Below are positions 1-5,383 of a stretch of 5,383 nucleotides of DNA, piece after piece (position 1 is the stretch's first letter; every line of letters starts with the position of its first letter). The notes beneath the pieces were generated by a model, which worked only from the letters and a program-made list of their open reading frames with translations, was not told the origin of the DNA and did not search any database. The position numbers and the translations under genes were made by a program. Origin of the DNA: a bacterium UBA2214 (GTDB taxonomy: Bacteria; Zhuqueibacterota; Zhuqueibacteria; Residuimicrobiales; Residuimicrobiaceae); NCBI GenBank assembly GCA_002327255.1, contig DCUM01000233.1, forward strand, positions 10,493 to 15,875. The letters are read 5' to 3'.

Positions 1-12
1 AGCGTGGGCGGG
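1..12. repeat. Direct copy of one arm of the downstream hairpin, at the window edge
   Basis: Bases 1-12 read AGCGTGGGCGGG and are identical to bases 88-99, which form the last loop base and right arm of the hairpin at 74-100. The copy lies exactly at the left edge, so its matching left arm, if present, would be outside the window. This suggests, as inference, that the upstream region carries at least two copies of a palindromic intergenic element about 87 bases apart. A short GC-rich match could also arise by chance or shared composition. Confidence 0.5.
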
Positions 13-73
13 AGACGGGTTTGGGATTGCCCGGGGCGGGGCTGCATTGAGAGGCCGCAGGAACGACCGGTGT

Positions 74-100
74 GCCCGCCCACGCAAAGCGTGGGCGGGC
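74..100. repeat. Perfect 12-bp GC-rich inverted repeat (hairpin with AAA loop)
   Basis: Bases 74-85 (GCCCGCCCACGC) are the exact reverse complement of bases 89-100 (GCGTGGGCGGGC), separated by AAA. The RNA form would be a very stable 12-bp stem with a three-base loop. It is followed by GTTTAAAC, which has only a short T stretch. It could be a REP-like intergenic palindrome or the terminator of a gene to the left of the window; the weak T tract makes a classical intrinsic terminator uncertain. The partial second copy at 1-12 favours a dispersed palindromic repeat. Confidence 0.7.
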
Positions 101-133
101 GTTTAAACTCTCTGTAAAGGTCCAGGAGTACAA

Positions 134-142
134 AATCGGTTC
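134..142. promoter_or_regulatory. Possible auxiliary operator half (AATCGGTTC)
   Basis: The nine bases AATCGGTTC at 134-142 recur exactly at 183-191 inside the palindrome over the predicted transcription start, 49 bases downstream. This copy lies upstream of the predicted -35 box and keeps only the core of the palindrome symmetry (AATCGGTT). Paired operators flanking a promoter are known for LacI-family repressors, so it could be an auxiliary site. A nine-base match alone is modest evidence. Confidence 0.3.
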
Positions 143-151
143 CTTTTTTCC

Positions 152-182
152 TTGACTTTTTGTCCCCTCTTATTTATATTTG
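152..182 (+). promoter_or_regulatory. Predicted promoter of the GH8-GH115-GH43 gene
   Basis: TTGACT at 152-157 and TATATT at 175-180 are separated by 17 bases, close to the sigma-70 consensus (five of six matches in each box). The downstream box continues as TATATTTG (175-182), which also satisfies the TAnnTTTG -7 element of Bacteroidota promoters, with a TTG-containing upstream element at 152-154. It sits in an AT-rich and pyrimidine-rich island between the GC-rich repeat and the gene. Transcription would begin near 187-190, leaving a leader of roughly 35-40 bases before the start codon. Confidence 0.6.
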
Positions 183-193
183 AATCGGTTCAA
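180..193. promoter_or_regulatory. Palindromic operator candidate over the transcription start (LacI/GalR-like)
   Basis: TTGAATCGGTTCAA at 180-193 is a 14-base palindrome symmetric about a central CG, with six of seven base pairs matching (only T185/G188 fails). Even-length palindromes with a central CG and TGAA/TTCA arms are typical operators of LacI/GalR-family sugar-responsive repressors. It begins at the last base of the predicted -10 box and covers the likely start of transcription, the position expected for steric repression. Induction by a xylan-derived sugar would be logical, but neither the regulator gene nor the inducer can be seen here. Confidence 0.45.
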
Positions 194-212
194 TTGTTTT
201 TTAACATTGAGT

Positions 213-219
213 GAGGTGG
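213..219 (+). promoter_or_regulatory. Ribosome binding site deciding the ATG 225 start
   Basis: GAGGTGG at 213-219 contains the Shine-Dalgarno core GAGGTG, six bases before ATG 225. In-frame GTG 216 and TTG 207 are poorer starts: GTG 216 lies within this site and no similar motif precedes TTG 207. A signal peptide beginning exactly at ATG 225 supports the choice. Confidence 0.75.
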
Positions 220-224
220 CGCCA

Positions 225-290
225 ATGAGGCATACATTTGCTGTCCTTCTGGTCTCCCTGTCCCTGATACCTTGTTCCCTGTCGCAGGCT
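225..290 (+). other. Sec signal peptide
   Basis: Residues 1-22 begin MRHTF, with a short positive start (R2, H3), followed by a hydrophobic stretch (AVLLVSLSLIP) and end in S-Q-A. Small residues at -3 (S20) and -1 (A22) fit signal peptidase I cleavage before SSLLS. Cys17 and Cys30 occur nearby, but the residues before Cys17 (L-I-P) do not form a lipobox because of the proline at -1. Export is therefore predicted, without lipid anchoring at this end. Confidence 0.8.
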
Positions 291-3200
291 TCCAGCCTTC
301 TCTCCCCCTCCTGCCAATCCCACACCCAGGGCGCTTACGATACCGGCAGCTACCCCAATCTCTTCCACACCCTCCTGGGCAAATCGGACGCTGAGATAGA
401 AAACAGAATCTCGAAATCGTTCCAGCAACTCTTCCATGGCAGCGACGACAGCGAGCGCGTCTATTACCCCGTCGGCGCGGATATGGCCTATATCGAGGAT
501 ATCCTCAATCAGGATGTCCGCACCGAAGGCATGTCCTATGGCATGATGATCGCGGTGCAGTTGAACAAAAAACGCGAATTCGACCGCCTCTGGAAATGGG
601 CCAAAACCCACATGCAGCACGCCGAAGGACCCCGCCAGGGCTATTTTGCCTGGCACTGCAAAGCGGACGGCGCCCCACTCGATCCGGACTCCGCCTCCGA
701 CGGCGAAGTGTGGTTCGTCATGGCCCTCTTCTTCGCCTCGGCGCGCTGGGGCGACGGCGACGGCATCTACAACTACAGCGCCGAAGCCCAGTCCATTCTC
801 GATGCCATGCTCTCCAAAACCGCCGAATCCGATTCCGAACACGTGATCACCAACATGTTCAACCGCCGCGAAAAACAGGTGGTCTTTGTGCCCAACGGCT
901 TCGCCGACGCCTTCACCGATCCCTCCTACCACGTGCCCCACTATTACGAACTCTGGGCACGCTGGGCCACCAGGGAAAACCGCTTCTGGCGCGAAGCAGC
1001 GGCCACCAGCCGCGAGTTCCTGAAAAAAGCGGCCCATCCCAAAACCGGCCTGACGCCCGATTACGCCCACTTTGACGGCACCCCCGTCGATGCCCCCTGG
1101 GGCGGCGGCCATAACGATTTCCGCTTCGACGCCTTCCGCACCGCCATGAATATCGCCATCGACTGGGTCTGGTTCGGCCGCGACCCCTGGGCCGTGACCC
1201 AATCGAACCGCCTCCTCGAATTCTTCCATCAGCAGGGCATGGGCGTCTATCCCAATCAGTACACCCTCGACGGAAAACCCCTCAGCAGCGATCGCAGCCT
1301 CGGACTCGAAGCCATGAACGGCGTCGCCGCACTGGCCGCCACCACCCCCCTGCGCAAGGCGTTTGTCCAGGCCGTCTGGGATGCGCAACTCCCCACCGGA
1401 CGCTATCGCTACTATGACGGTCTGTTGCACCTGTTCGCCCTCCTGCAGCTGAGCGGCCAGTTCCGCATTCATGATCCGGCGCAGCGAGCGGCCCCTCCGG
1501 ATGGCAACTATATCGCCTTTGAGAAGAAAATCGGCCGCTTCCCCCTGGCCGCTTCGGGGCATGCCGCTTCGCTCTATCTGAGTTCCGGGGAGTTTCCCGG
1601 CGTGCGGCGTGTGGCCGGACATGTGCAGGGTGACCTTCACAAAGTGACCGGCCTGAAACCGGCGCTGCACGTCGATGCGACGCCCGCTGAACGAGCGATC
1701 GTCCTGGTGGGCACGCTGGGGAAAAATCCCCTCATCGAGCGCCTCGTCGCCGAGCAACGCATCGATGTCTCCGATATCGACGGCCGCCGGGAAACCTGGC
1801 TCATCGAGGTTGTGGAATCGCCGCTGCCCGAAGTCGATCACGCCCTGGTGATCCTCGGCAGCGACAAACGCGGCACCATTTATGGTTTGTATGACCTCGC
1901 CCGCCAGATCGGCGTCTCCGCCTGGCACTTCTGGTCCGATGTGCCGCCGCCGCATCACGATGCCCTCTACGTCGAGCCCGGCCGCTATACACTCGGCGAA
2001 CCCAGGGTGAAATATCGCGGTATTTTCATCAACGATGAGGCGCCCGCCCTCACCGGCTGGGCTTTTGAAAAATACGGCGGTTTCAATGCCCGGATGTACG
2101 AACACGTCTTTGAGCTGATCCTGCGCATGAAGGGGAACTATCTCTGGCCGGCGATGTGGGGACGCATGTTTTACGTCGAAGACCCGGTCAATCCCCGCCT
2201 GGCCGATGAATACGGCATCGTCATCGCCACCTCGCACCACGAGCCGATGATGCGCGCCCATGCCGAATGGGCCCATTTCGGTACGGGCAAATGGAATTAT
2301 GAAGTGAACGAAGAGGTGCTGCAGGCCTTCTGGCGTGAAGGCATCCGCCGCATGGACGATTACGAGAGCGTCGTCACCATCGGCATGCGCGGCGACGGCG
2401 ACGAGCCCATGAGCGAAGCAGCCAACATCGCCCTGCTGGAGCGGATTGTCCGGGATCAGCGCCAGATCATAGCCGAAGTGACCGGCAAAGCCGCCGAACA
2501 AACGCCGCAGGTGTGGGCGCTTTACAAGGAAGTACAGGAGTATTATGACAAGGGCATGCGCGTCCCGGACGATGTGACCCTCCTGCTCTGCGACGACAAC
2601 TGGGGCAACCTGCGCAAGCTGCCGCGGCCCGACGACCCGCCGCGTCCCGGGGGCTATGGCATCTATTACCATTTCGACTATGTCGGCGGCCCGCGCAATT
2701 ACAAATGGCTCAATACCAACCAGGTCTCCCGCATCTGGGAACAGATGCATCTGGCTTATGCGCACGGCGTTGATCGCATCTGGATCGTCAACGTCGGCGA
2801 CATCAAGCCCATGGAACTGCCCACCGAGTTCTTCCTCGATTACGCCTGGAATCCGGAACGCTGGCCGGCCGAACGCATTCCCGAATACACGCGGAACTGG
2901 GCGCAGCGCCAGTTCGGTCCGGAGCACGCGATGGAGATCGCCGAACTGCTCGAAGGCTACACCCGCTTCAACAGCCGCCGCAAACCGGAACTGCTCGAAG
3001 CGGCGACCTACAGCCTCCACCATTATCAGGAGTGGGAACGGGTCGTCCGCGACTATGATGCCCTGGCCCTGCGGGCGCGCGACCTCTGTGCGACCCTGCC
3101 CGCGGCGCAGCGCGATGCGTTTTATCAGATCGTCCTCCACCCCATCACTGCCTGCGCCAATCTCAACAGGCTCTACGCCACCACCGCGCAAAACCATCTT

Positions 3201-5383
3201 TATGCAAAGCAAGGCCGCTCCCTGACCAACCTCCTGGCGGACAGCGTCGCAGCCCTGTTTGCCGAAGACGCGGCGATATCGCACTATTACAATACCGAGC
3301 TGGCCGGCGGCAAGTGGAGCCATATGATGGATCAGACCCGTATCGGCTACACCTACTGGCAGCAGCCCGATGAAAACGTCATGCCGGAGGTGAAACGTAT
3401 CCGGGTGCCGGCGGCGGCGGAGATGGGCGTGGCCATCGAGGGCGCCGGGCAGTGGTGGCCTGCTTCAGACCAGGAGGCCGTGCTGCCCGAGCTCGATCCC
3501 TATGTCAAACCCTCCTGCTATTTTGAAATTTTCAACCGCGGCACAGAACGCTTTGCCTATTCGATTTCTGCAGGCAAAAAATGGCTCTCTTGCGATGCCG
3601 CGAAAGGTACGATACACCAGGAAAAACGATTGACCCTTAACGTGGACTGGGCCTGCGTGCCGTCCGGGCATCACCGCGTGCCCATCGTGATAACGGGCGC
3701 ACAGGGCCGCCGTGTGGTGGTGATCGCTCCCCTCTTCAAACCACTCGAGCCCGAAACGCTGCTGGGCGGACGCTTCCTGGAGAGCAATGGCTGCGCCGCC
3801 CTGGAAGCGGAACACTATGCCCGCGCCGTGAACAGCCCTGCGATGTTTTGGCAGAAAATCCCCGAGCTGGGCCGCACCCGCTCCGGGATGACGCCCTTTC
3901 CGGTCACCGCACCGGCCGCGGAATGGAGCACCGATGCGCCGCGTCTGGAATATCAGCTCTATCTGTTCAACAGCGGCCAGGTCACCGTCACAGCCCACCT
4001 CTCCCCCACGCTGGATTTCCACCATCGCGGCGGACTCCGCTATGCCATCTCTTTCAATGAAGAGACCCCGCAGGCTGTCAACCTGCACGAGGGGATGGAT
4101 TGGGAGCGCTGGGTCAGCGACAACATCGTGACCCGATCCACAACACATACCCTGGATCAAGCCGGGCCGCAGGTGCTGAAATTCTGGGCCATCGACCCCG
4201 GGGTCGTTTTGCAGCGCCTCGTAGTCGAGACCGGCGATGCAAAACCTTCCTATCTCGGTCCGCAGGAGACCTTTGTGCCGCGTCAGGGCGTATCGCAAAA
4301 GATCCAAAATCCCGTGCTCTCGGGATTTTATCCCGACCCCAGCATCTGCCGCGTCGGTGATACCTATTATCTGGTCACCTCCTCCTTCGCCTATTTCCCC
4401 GGACTGCCCCTCTTCAAGAGCCGCGACCTTGCCAATTGGCAGCAGATCGGGCACGTATTGGAGCGGCCGGGGCAGCTCGACCTGGAGGGGCATGGTGTTT
4501 CACGCGGACTCTTTGCACCTTCCATCCGCTATCACGAGGGGCTTTTTTATGTGGTCTGCACCCTGGTGGACCGCGGCGGCAACTTTGTCGTCACCGCCCG
4601 ATCCGCAGAGGGGCCGTGGAGCGATCCGGTCTGGCTGCCGCAGGTCCATGGCATCGATCCCTCTCTGTTTTTCGACGACAACGGCTCGGCCTGGCTCATC
4701 TACAACAGCGTCGCCCCCGATGACAAACCCCTTTATAACGGCCATCGCACCATCCGGTTGCGGGCCTTCGATCGCGAGAACTTGTGCGTGAGCGCAGATG
4801 AATGGATTCTCGTGGACGGTGGCGTCGACATTAGCCAAAAACCGGTGTGGATCGAAGCGCCGCATATTTTTAAAAAAGCGGGATGGTATTACCTCATCGC
4901 CGCCGAAGGCGGCACCGCGGAGTGGCACAGCGAAGTCGTCTTTCGCAGCAAGCAGGTCCAGGGTCCCTATACGCCCTGGGAGAAGAATCCCATTCTGACA
5001 CAGCGGCATCTCGATCCGAAGCGGAAAGCGCCGGTGACCTGCACCGGTCATGCCGACCTGGTGGAGACGCCGGCGGGCGAGTGGTGGGCGGTTTTTCTCG
5101 GCTGCCGGCCTTATCCACCCGGGGAGCTAAATTTCTACAACACCGGCCGTGAAACCTTCATGGCACCGGTGAGCTGGCTGGAAGGCTGGCCCCGCATCAA
5201 TCCCGACGCCGTCGAGATTCAACCCGGTTACCCGGCACCGCTGCCCATCGCGCCGGCCTCTTCACCGCTTCTGTTCAGCGGCGCCTTTTCACTCCGCGAT
5301 GAATTTGATGGAACCATACTGGCGCCCAACTGGCAGCTCCTGCGCACGCCGCGCGAGGCGTGGTACACCCTGCACCATGGCGC
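225..5383 (+). CDS. Secreted trifunctional xylan-degrading enzyme: GH8 (Rex-like) - GH115 alpha-glucuronidase - GH43 beta-xylosidase, 3' partial
   Basis: One uninterrupted frame gives 1719 codons plus two bases and runs off the right edge, already roughly 190 kDa. Module order: signal peptide (1-22), GH8 (about 36-417), GH115 (about 428-1348), GH43 (about 1360-1660) and the start of a GH43 C-terminal beta-sandwich (from about 1690). All expected catalytic residues are present: GH8 E101, D159, D302; GH115 N603/D604, R722, D726, E769, H816; GH43 D1371, D1478, E1544. Reading every codon found no stop, and neither module junction has an in-frame ATG with a ribosome site, so this looks like a true fusion rather than abutting genes. 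The linkers are short and I recognise no carbohydrate-binding module between the modules. The inferred role is extracellular or periplasmic hydrolysis of glucuronylated xylo-oligosaccharides to xylose and (methyl)glucuronic acid. The remaining C-terminus, including any secretion or anchoring domain, lies outside the window. The start is ATG 225, set by the GAGGTGG site and the signal peptide. Confidence 0.93.
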   Translation, partial: MRHTFAVLLVSLSLIPCSLSQASSLLSPSCQSHTQGAYDTGSYPNLFHTLLGKSDAEIENRISKSFQQLFHGSDDSERVYYPVGADMAYIEDILNQDVRTEGMSYGMMIAVQLNKKREFDRLWKWAKTHMQHAEGPRQGYFAWHCKADGAPLDPDSASDGEVWFVMALFFASARWGDGDGIYNYSAEAQSILDAMLSKTAESDSEHVITNMFNRREKQVVFVPNGFADAFTDPSYHVPHYYELWARWATRENRFWREAAATSREFLKKAAHPKTGLTPDYAHFDGTPVDAPWGGGHNDFRFDAFRTAMNIAIDWVWFGRDPWAVTQSNRLLEFFHQQGMGVYPNQYTLDGKPLSSDRSLGLEAMNGVAALAATTPLRKAFVQAVWDAQLPTGRYRYYDGLLHLFALLQLSGQFRIHDPAQRAAPPDGNYIAFEKKIGRFPLAASGHAASLYLSSGEFPGVRRVAGHVQGDLHKVTGLKPALHVDATPAERAIVLVGTLGKNPLIERLVAEQRIDVSDIDGRRETWLIEVVESPLPEVDHALVILGSDKRGTIYGLYDLARQIGVSAWHFWSDVPPPHHDALYVEPGRYTLGEPRVKYRGIFINDEAPALTGWAFEKYGGFNARMYEHVFELILRMKGNYLWPAMWGRMFYVEDPVNPRLADEYGIVIATSHHEPMMRAHAEWAHFGTGKWNYEVNEEVLQAFWREGIRRMDDYESVVTIGMRGDGDEPMSEAANIALLERIVRDQRQIIAEVTGKAAEQTPQVWALYKEVQEYYDKGMRVPDDVTLLLCDDNWGNLRKLPRPDDPPRPGGYGIYYHFDYVGGPRNYKWLNTNQVSRIWEQMHLAYAHGVDRIWIVNVGDIKPMELPTEFFLDYAWNPERWPAERIPEYTRNWAQRQFGPEHAMEIAELLEGYTRFNSRRKPELLEAATYSLHHYQEWERVVRDYDALALRARDLCATLPAAQRDAFYQIVLHPITACANLNRLYATTAQNHLYAKQGRSLTNLLADSVAALFAEDAAISHYYNTELAGGKWSHMMDQTRIGYTYWQQPDENVMPEVKRIRVPAAAEMGVAIEGAGQWWPASDQEAVLPELDPYVKPSCYFEIFNRGTERFAYSISAGKKWLSCDAAKGTIHQEKRLTLNVDWACVPSGHHRVPIVITGAQGRRVVVIAPLFKPLEPETLLGGRFLESNGCAALEAEHYARAVNSPAMFWQKIPELGRTRSGMTPFPVTAPAAEWSTDAPRLEYQLYLFNSGQVTVTAHLSPTLDFHHRGGLRYAISFNEETPQAVNLHEGMDWERWVSDNIVTRSTTHTLDQAGPQVLKFWAIDPGVVLQRLVVETGDAKPSYLGPQETFVPRQGVSQKIQNPVLSGFYPDPSICRVGDTYYLVTSSFAYFPGLPLFKSRDLANWQQIGHVLERPGQLDLEGHGVSRGLFAPSIRYHEGLFYVVCTLVDRGGNFVVTARSAEGPWSDPVWLPQVHGIDPSLFFDDNGSAWLIYNSVAPDDKPLYNGHRTIRLRAFDRENLCVSADEWILVDGGVDISQKPVWIEAPHIFKKAGWYYLIAAEGGTAEWHSEVVFRSKQVQGPYTPWEKNPILTQRHLDPKRKAPVTCTGHADLVETPAGEWWAVFLGCRPYPPGELNFYNTGRETFMAPVSWLEGWPRINPDAVEIQPGYPAPLPIAPASSPLLFSGAFSLRDEFDGTILAPNWQLLRTPREAWYTLHHG
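330..1475 (+). other. GH8 domain, Rex-like exo-oligoxylanase
   Basis: Residues about 36-417 align throughout, from memory, with Bacillus halodurans Rex (reducing-end xylose-releasing exo-oligoxylanase, about 388 residues). Shared blocks are VRTEGMSYGMM, FDRLWKWA, GYFAW, FFAS-RWGDGD, DPSYHVPHYYELW, CHP/AHPKTGL and YYDGLLHLFALL-LSG. The probable general acid is E101 (Rex E70), the general base D302 in FRFDAFRT (Rex D263) and a substrate-distorting or modulating acid D159 in SDGE (Rex D128). Y235 probably matches Rex Y198. The spacings agree: E101-D159 is 58 residues in both. GH8 enzymes are inverting (alpha/alpha)6 barrels. The Leu-His-Pro segment that blocks the aglycone side in Rex is replaced by D356-R357-S358, so exo specificity is less certain than family membership. 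An endo-xylanase activity is the main alternative. Confidence 0.9.
1506..4268 (+). other. GH115 alpha-glucuronidase domain, full length
   Basis: Residues about 428-1348 span a complete GH115 enzyme, a family that releases (4-O-methyl)glucuronic acid from internal as well as terminal xylose residues of xylan. Parts: N-terminal alpha/beta domain (about 428-590, with LGSDKRGTIYGLYDLA), catalytic barrel (about 590-890), helical region (about 890-1060), beta-sandwich (about 1090-1175) and the GH115 C-terminal beta domain (about 1185-1345, with LEAEHYA at 1193-1199). Signature segments are IFINDEAP (N603, D604), ATSHHEPM, MRGDGDEPM (R722, D726), YKEVQ (E769), CDDNWGN (N792), YYHFDYVGGPR (Y814, H816, Y819) and IVNVGD (N856). 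From memory, R722 through N856 match Bacteroides ovatus BoAgu115A R328, D332, E375, N398, Y420, H422, Y425 and N462 with a constant offset of 394, so the active site appears intact. GH115 enzymes are inverting. Confidence 0.95.
4302..5204 (+). other. GH43 beta-xylosidase catalytic domain
   Basis: Residues about 1360-1660 form a five-bladed propeller GH43 domain beginning with IQNPVLSGFYPDPSI. The probable general base is D1371 (in PDPS), the pKa-modulating aspartate D1478 (in GIDPS) and the general acid E1544 (in IEAPHIFK); the base-to-acid spacing of 173 residues is close to that of the Selenomonas ruminantium xylosidase SXA (about 172). H1609 in TGHADLV matches the conserved central-channel histidine. 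The SSFAYFPGLPLF and GLFAPSIRYH segments are typical of the beta-xylosidase-rich subfamilies with a C-terminal beta-sandwich (GH43_12/GH43_11 type). Xylosidase is favoured; arabinofuranosidase side activity is common in this group and cannot be excluded. Confidence 0.92.
5292..5383 (+). other. Start of GH43 C-terminal beta-sandwich domain, truncated by window edge
   Basis: From residue 1690 the protein reads LRDEFDGTILAPNWQLLRTP, matching the opening of the concanavalin-like C-terminal domain that follows the propeller in XynB/SXA-type GH43 xylosidases and helps shape the active site. Only about 30 residues are present. Such domains usually run about 190-200 residues, so at least about 160 more are expected beyond the edge. 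Confidence 0.75.

Noticed and set aside
1..110. A gene, tRNA or small RNA in the leader
   Set aside because: No start codon with a ribosome site and a credible reading frame, and no tRNA-like fold, was found; only the palindrome and its partial copy are supported.
180..202. Palindrome followed by TTGTTTTTT, resembling an intrinsic terminator or attenuator
   Set aside because: The stem would be only about five AT-rich pairs with a small loop, too weak for termination, and it coincides with the predicted transcription start. An operator explains it better.
261..290. Lipoprotein signal at Cys17
   Set aside because: The residues before the cysteine are L-I-P; proline at -1 does not fit a lipobox, whereas S-Q-A just downstream fits signal peptidase I.
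596..1075. Plus-strand open frame in another phase within the GH8 region, and similar ones at 2656-3225 and 4237-4791
   Set aside because: They are Arg/Pro/Ser-rich shifted-frame translations overlapping a clearly coding frame, with no domain match.
201..3323. A 1040-codon open frame on the minus strand
   Set aside because: It lies wholly antisense to the GH8-GH115 frame, which has family-level similarity and catalytic motifs throughout. The minus frame shows low-complexity Gly/Val/Ala/Asp/His-rich translation with no recognisable domain. Long antisense frames are expected from GC-rich, C-ending codons.
1476..4301. Three separate translationally coupled genes rather than one fusion
   Set aside because: No stop codon occurs in the frame at either junction, and there is no in-frame ATG with a ribosome site there. 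The only ATG near the first junction (1501) is out of frame.
3465..4493. A 342-codon minus-strand open frame, and another at 4500-5051
   Set aside because: Both are antisense to the GH115 C-terminal and GH43 coding sequence, have no recognisable motifs, and are explained by codon bias of the real gene.

Overview
The window is almost entirely one very large open reading frame on the + strand. It starts at ATG 225 and is still open at the right edge (position 5383), giving 1719 complete codons without a stop. About 220 bases of leader precede it. The encoded protein is a secreted, multi-catalytic hemicellulase carrying three complete glycoside hydrolase modules in one polypeptide. In order these are a GH8 domain most like the reducing-end xylose-releasing exo-oligoxylanases (Rex), a full-length GH115 alpha-glucuronidase, and a GH43 beta-xylosidase of the type with a C-terminal beta-sandwich. 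That last accessory domain has only just begun when the window ends. The catalytic residues I expect for each family can all be found in the same frame.

Layout: 1-110 holds a GC-rich palindromic hairpin (74-100) and a 12-base direct copy of one of its arms at the window edge (1-12). The stretch 111-224 is AT-rich and pyrimidine-rich. It carries a strong candidate promoter (TTGACT, 17-base spacer, TATATT; the downstream element also reads TATATTTG, matching the Bacteroidota TAnnTTTG box). A near-perfect 14-base palindrome, TTGAATCGGTTCAA, lies where transcription should start and resembles a LacI/GalR-family operator. A partial second copy lies upstream of the promoter. A good ribosome binding site (GAGGTGG) precedes ATG 225. 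From 225 to 5383: signal peptide (residues 1-22), GH8 (about 36-417), short Pro/Ala linker, GH115 (about 428-1348), short linker, GH43 (about 1360-1660), and the start of the GH43 C-terminal domain (from about 1690).

How the parts would work together (inference): the substrate would be glucuronoxylan fragments, i.e. xylo-oligosaccharides with (4-O-methyl)glucuronic acid side groups. GH115 would remove the uronic acid branches that block exo-acting enzymes. GH43 would release xylose from the non-reducing end and the Rex-like GH8 from the reducing end, so one secreted protein could take a decorated oligosaccharide to free xylose and glucuronic acid. One reservation is that the GH8 segment that in Bacillus halodurans Rex enforces reducing-end action is substituted here.

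Organism: the coding sequence is GC-rich with strong preference for C or G in third codon positions, while the promoter region is AT-rich. The TAnnTTTG-like promoter and the GH8/GH115/GH43 repertoire suggest a xylan-degrading bacterium of the Bacteroidota or a related lineage of the FCB group, possibly uncultured. This is a weak assignment; no taxonomic marker gene is present. No RNA genes, mobile elements or CRISPR arrays were seen.
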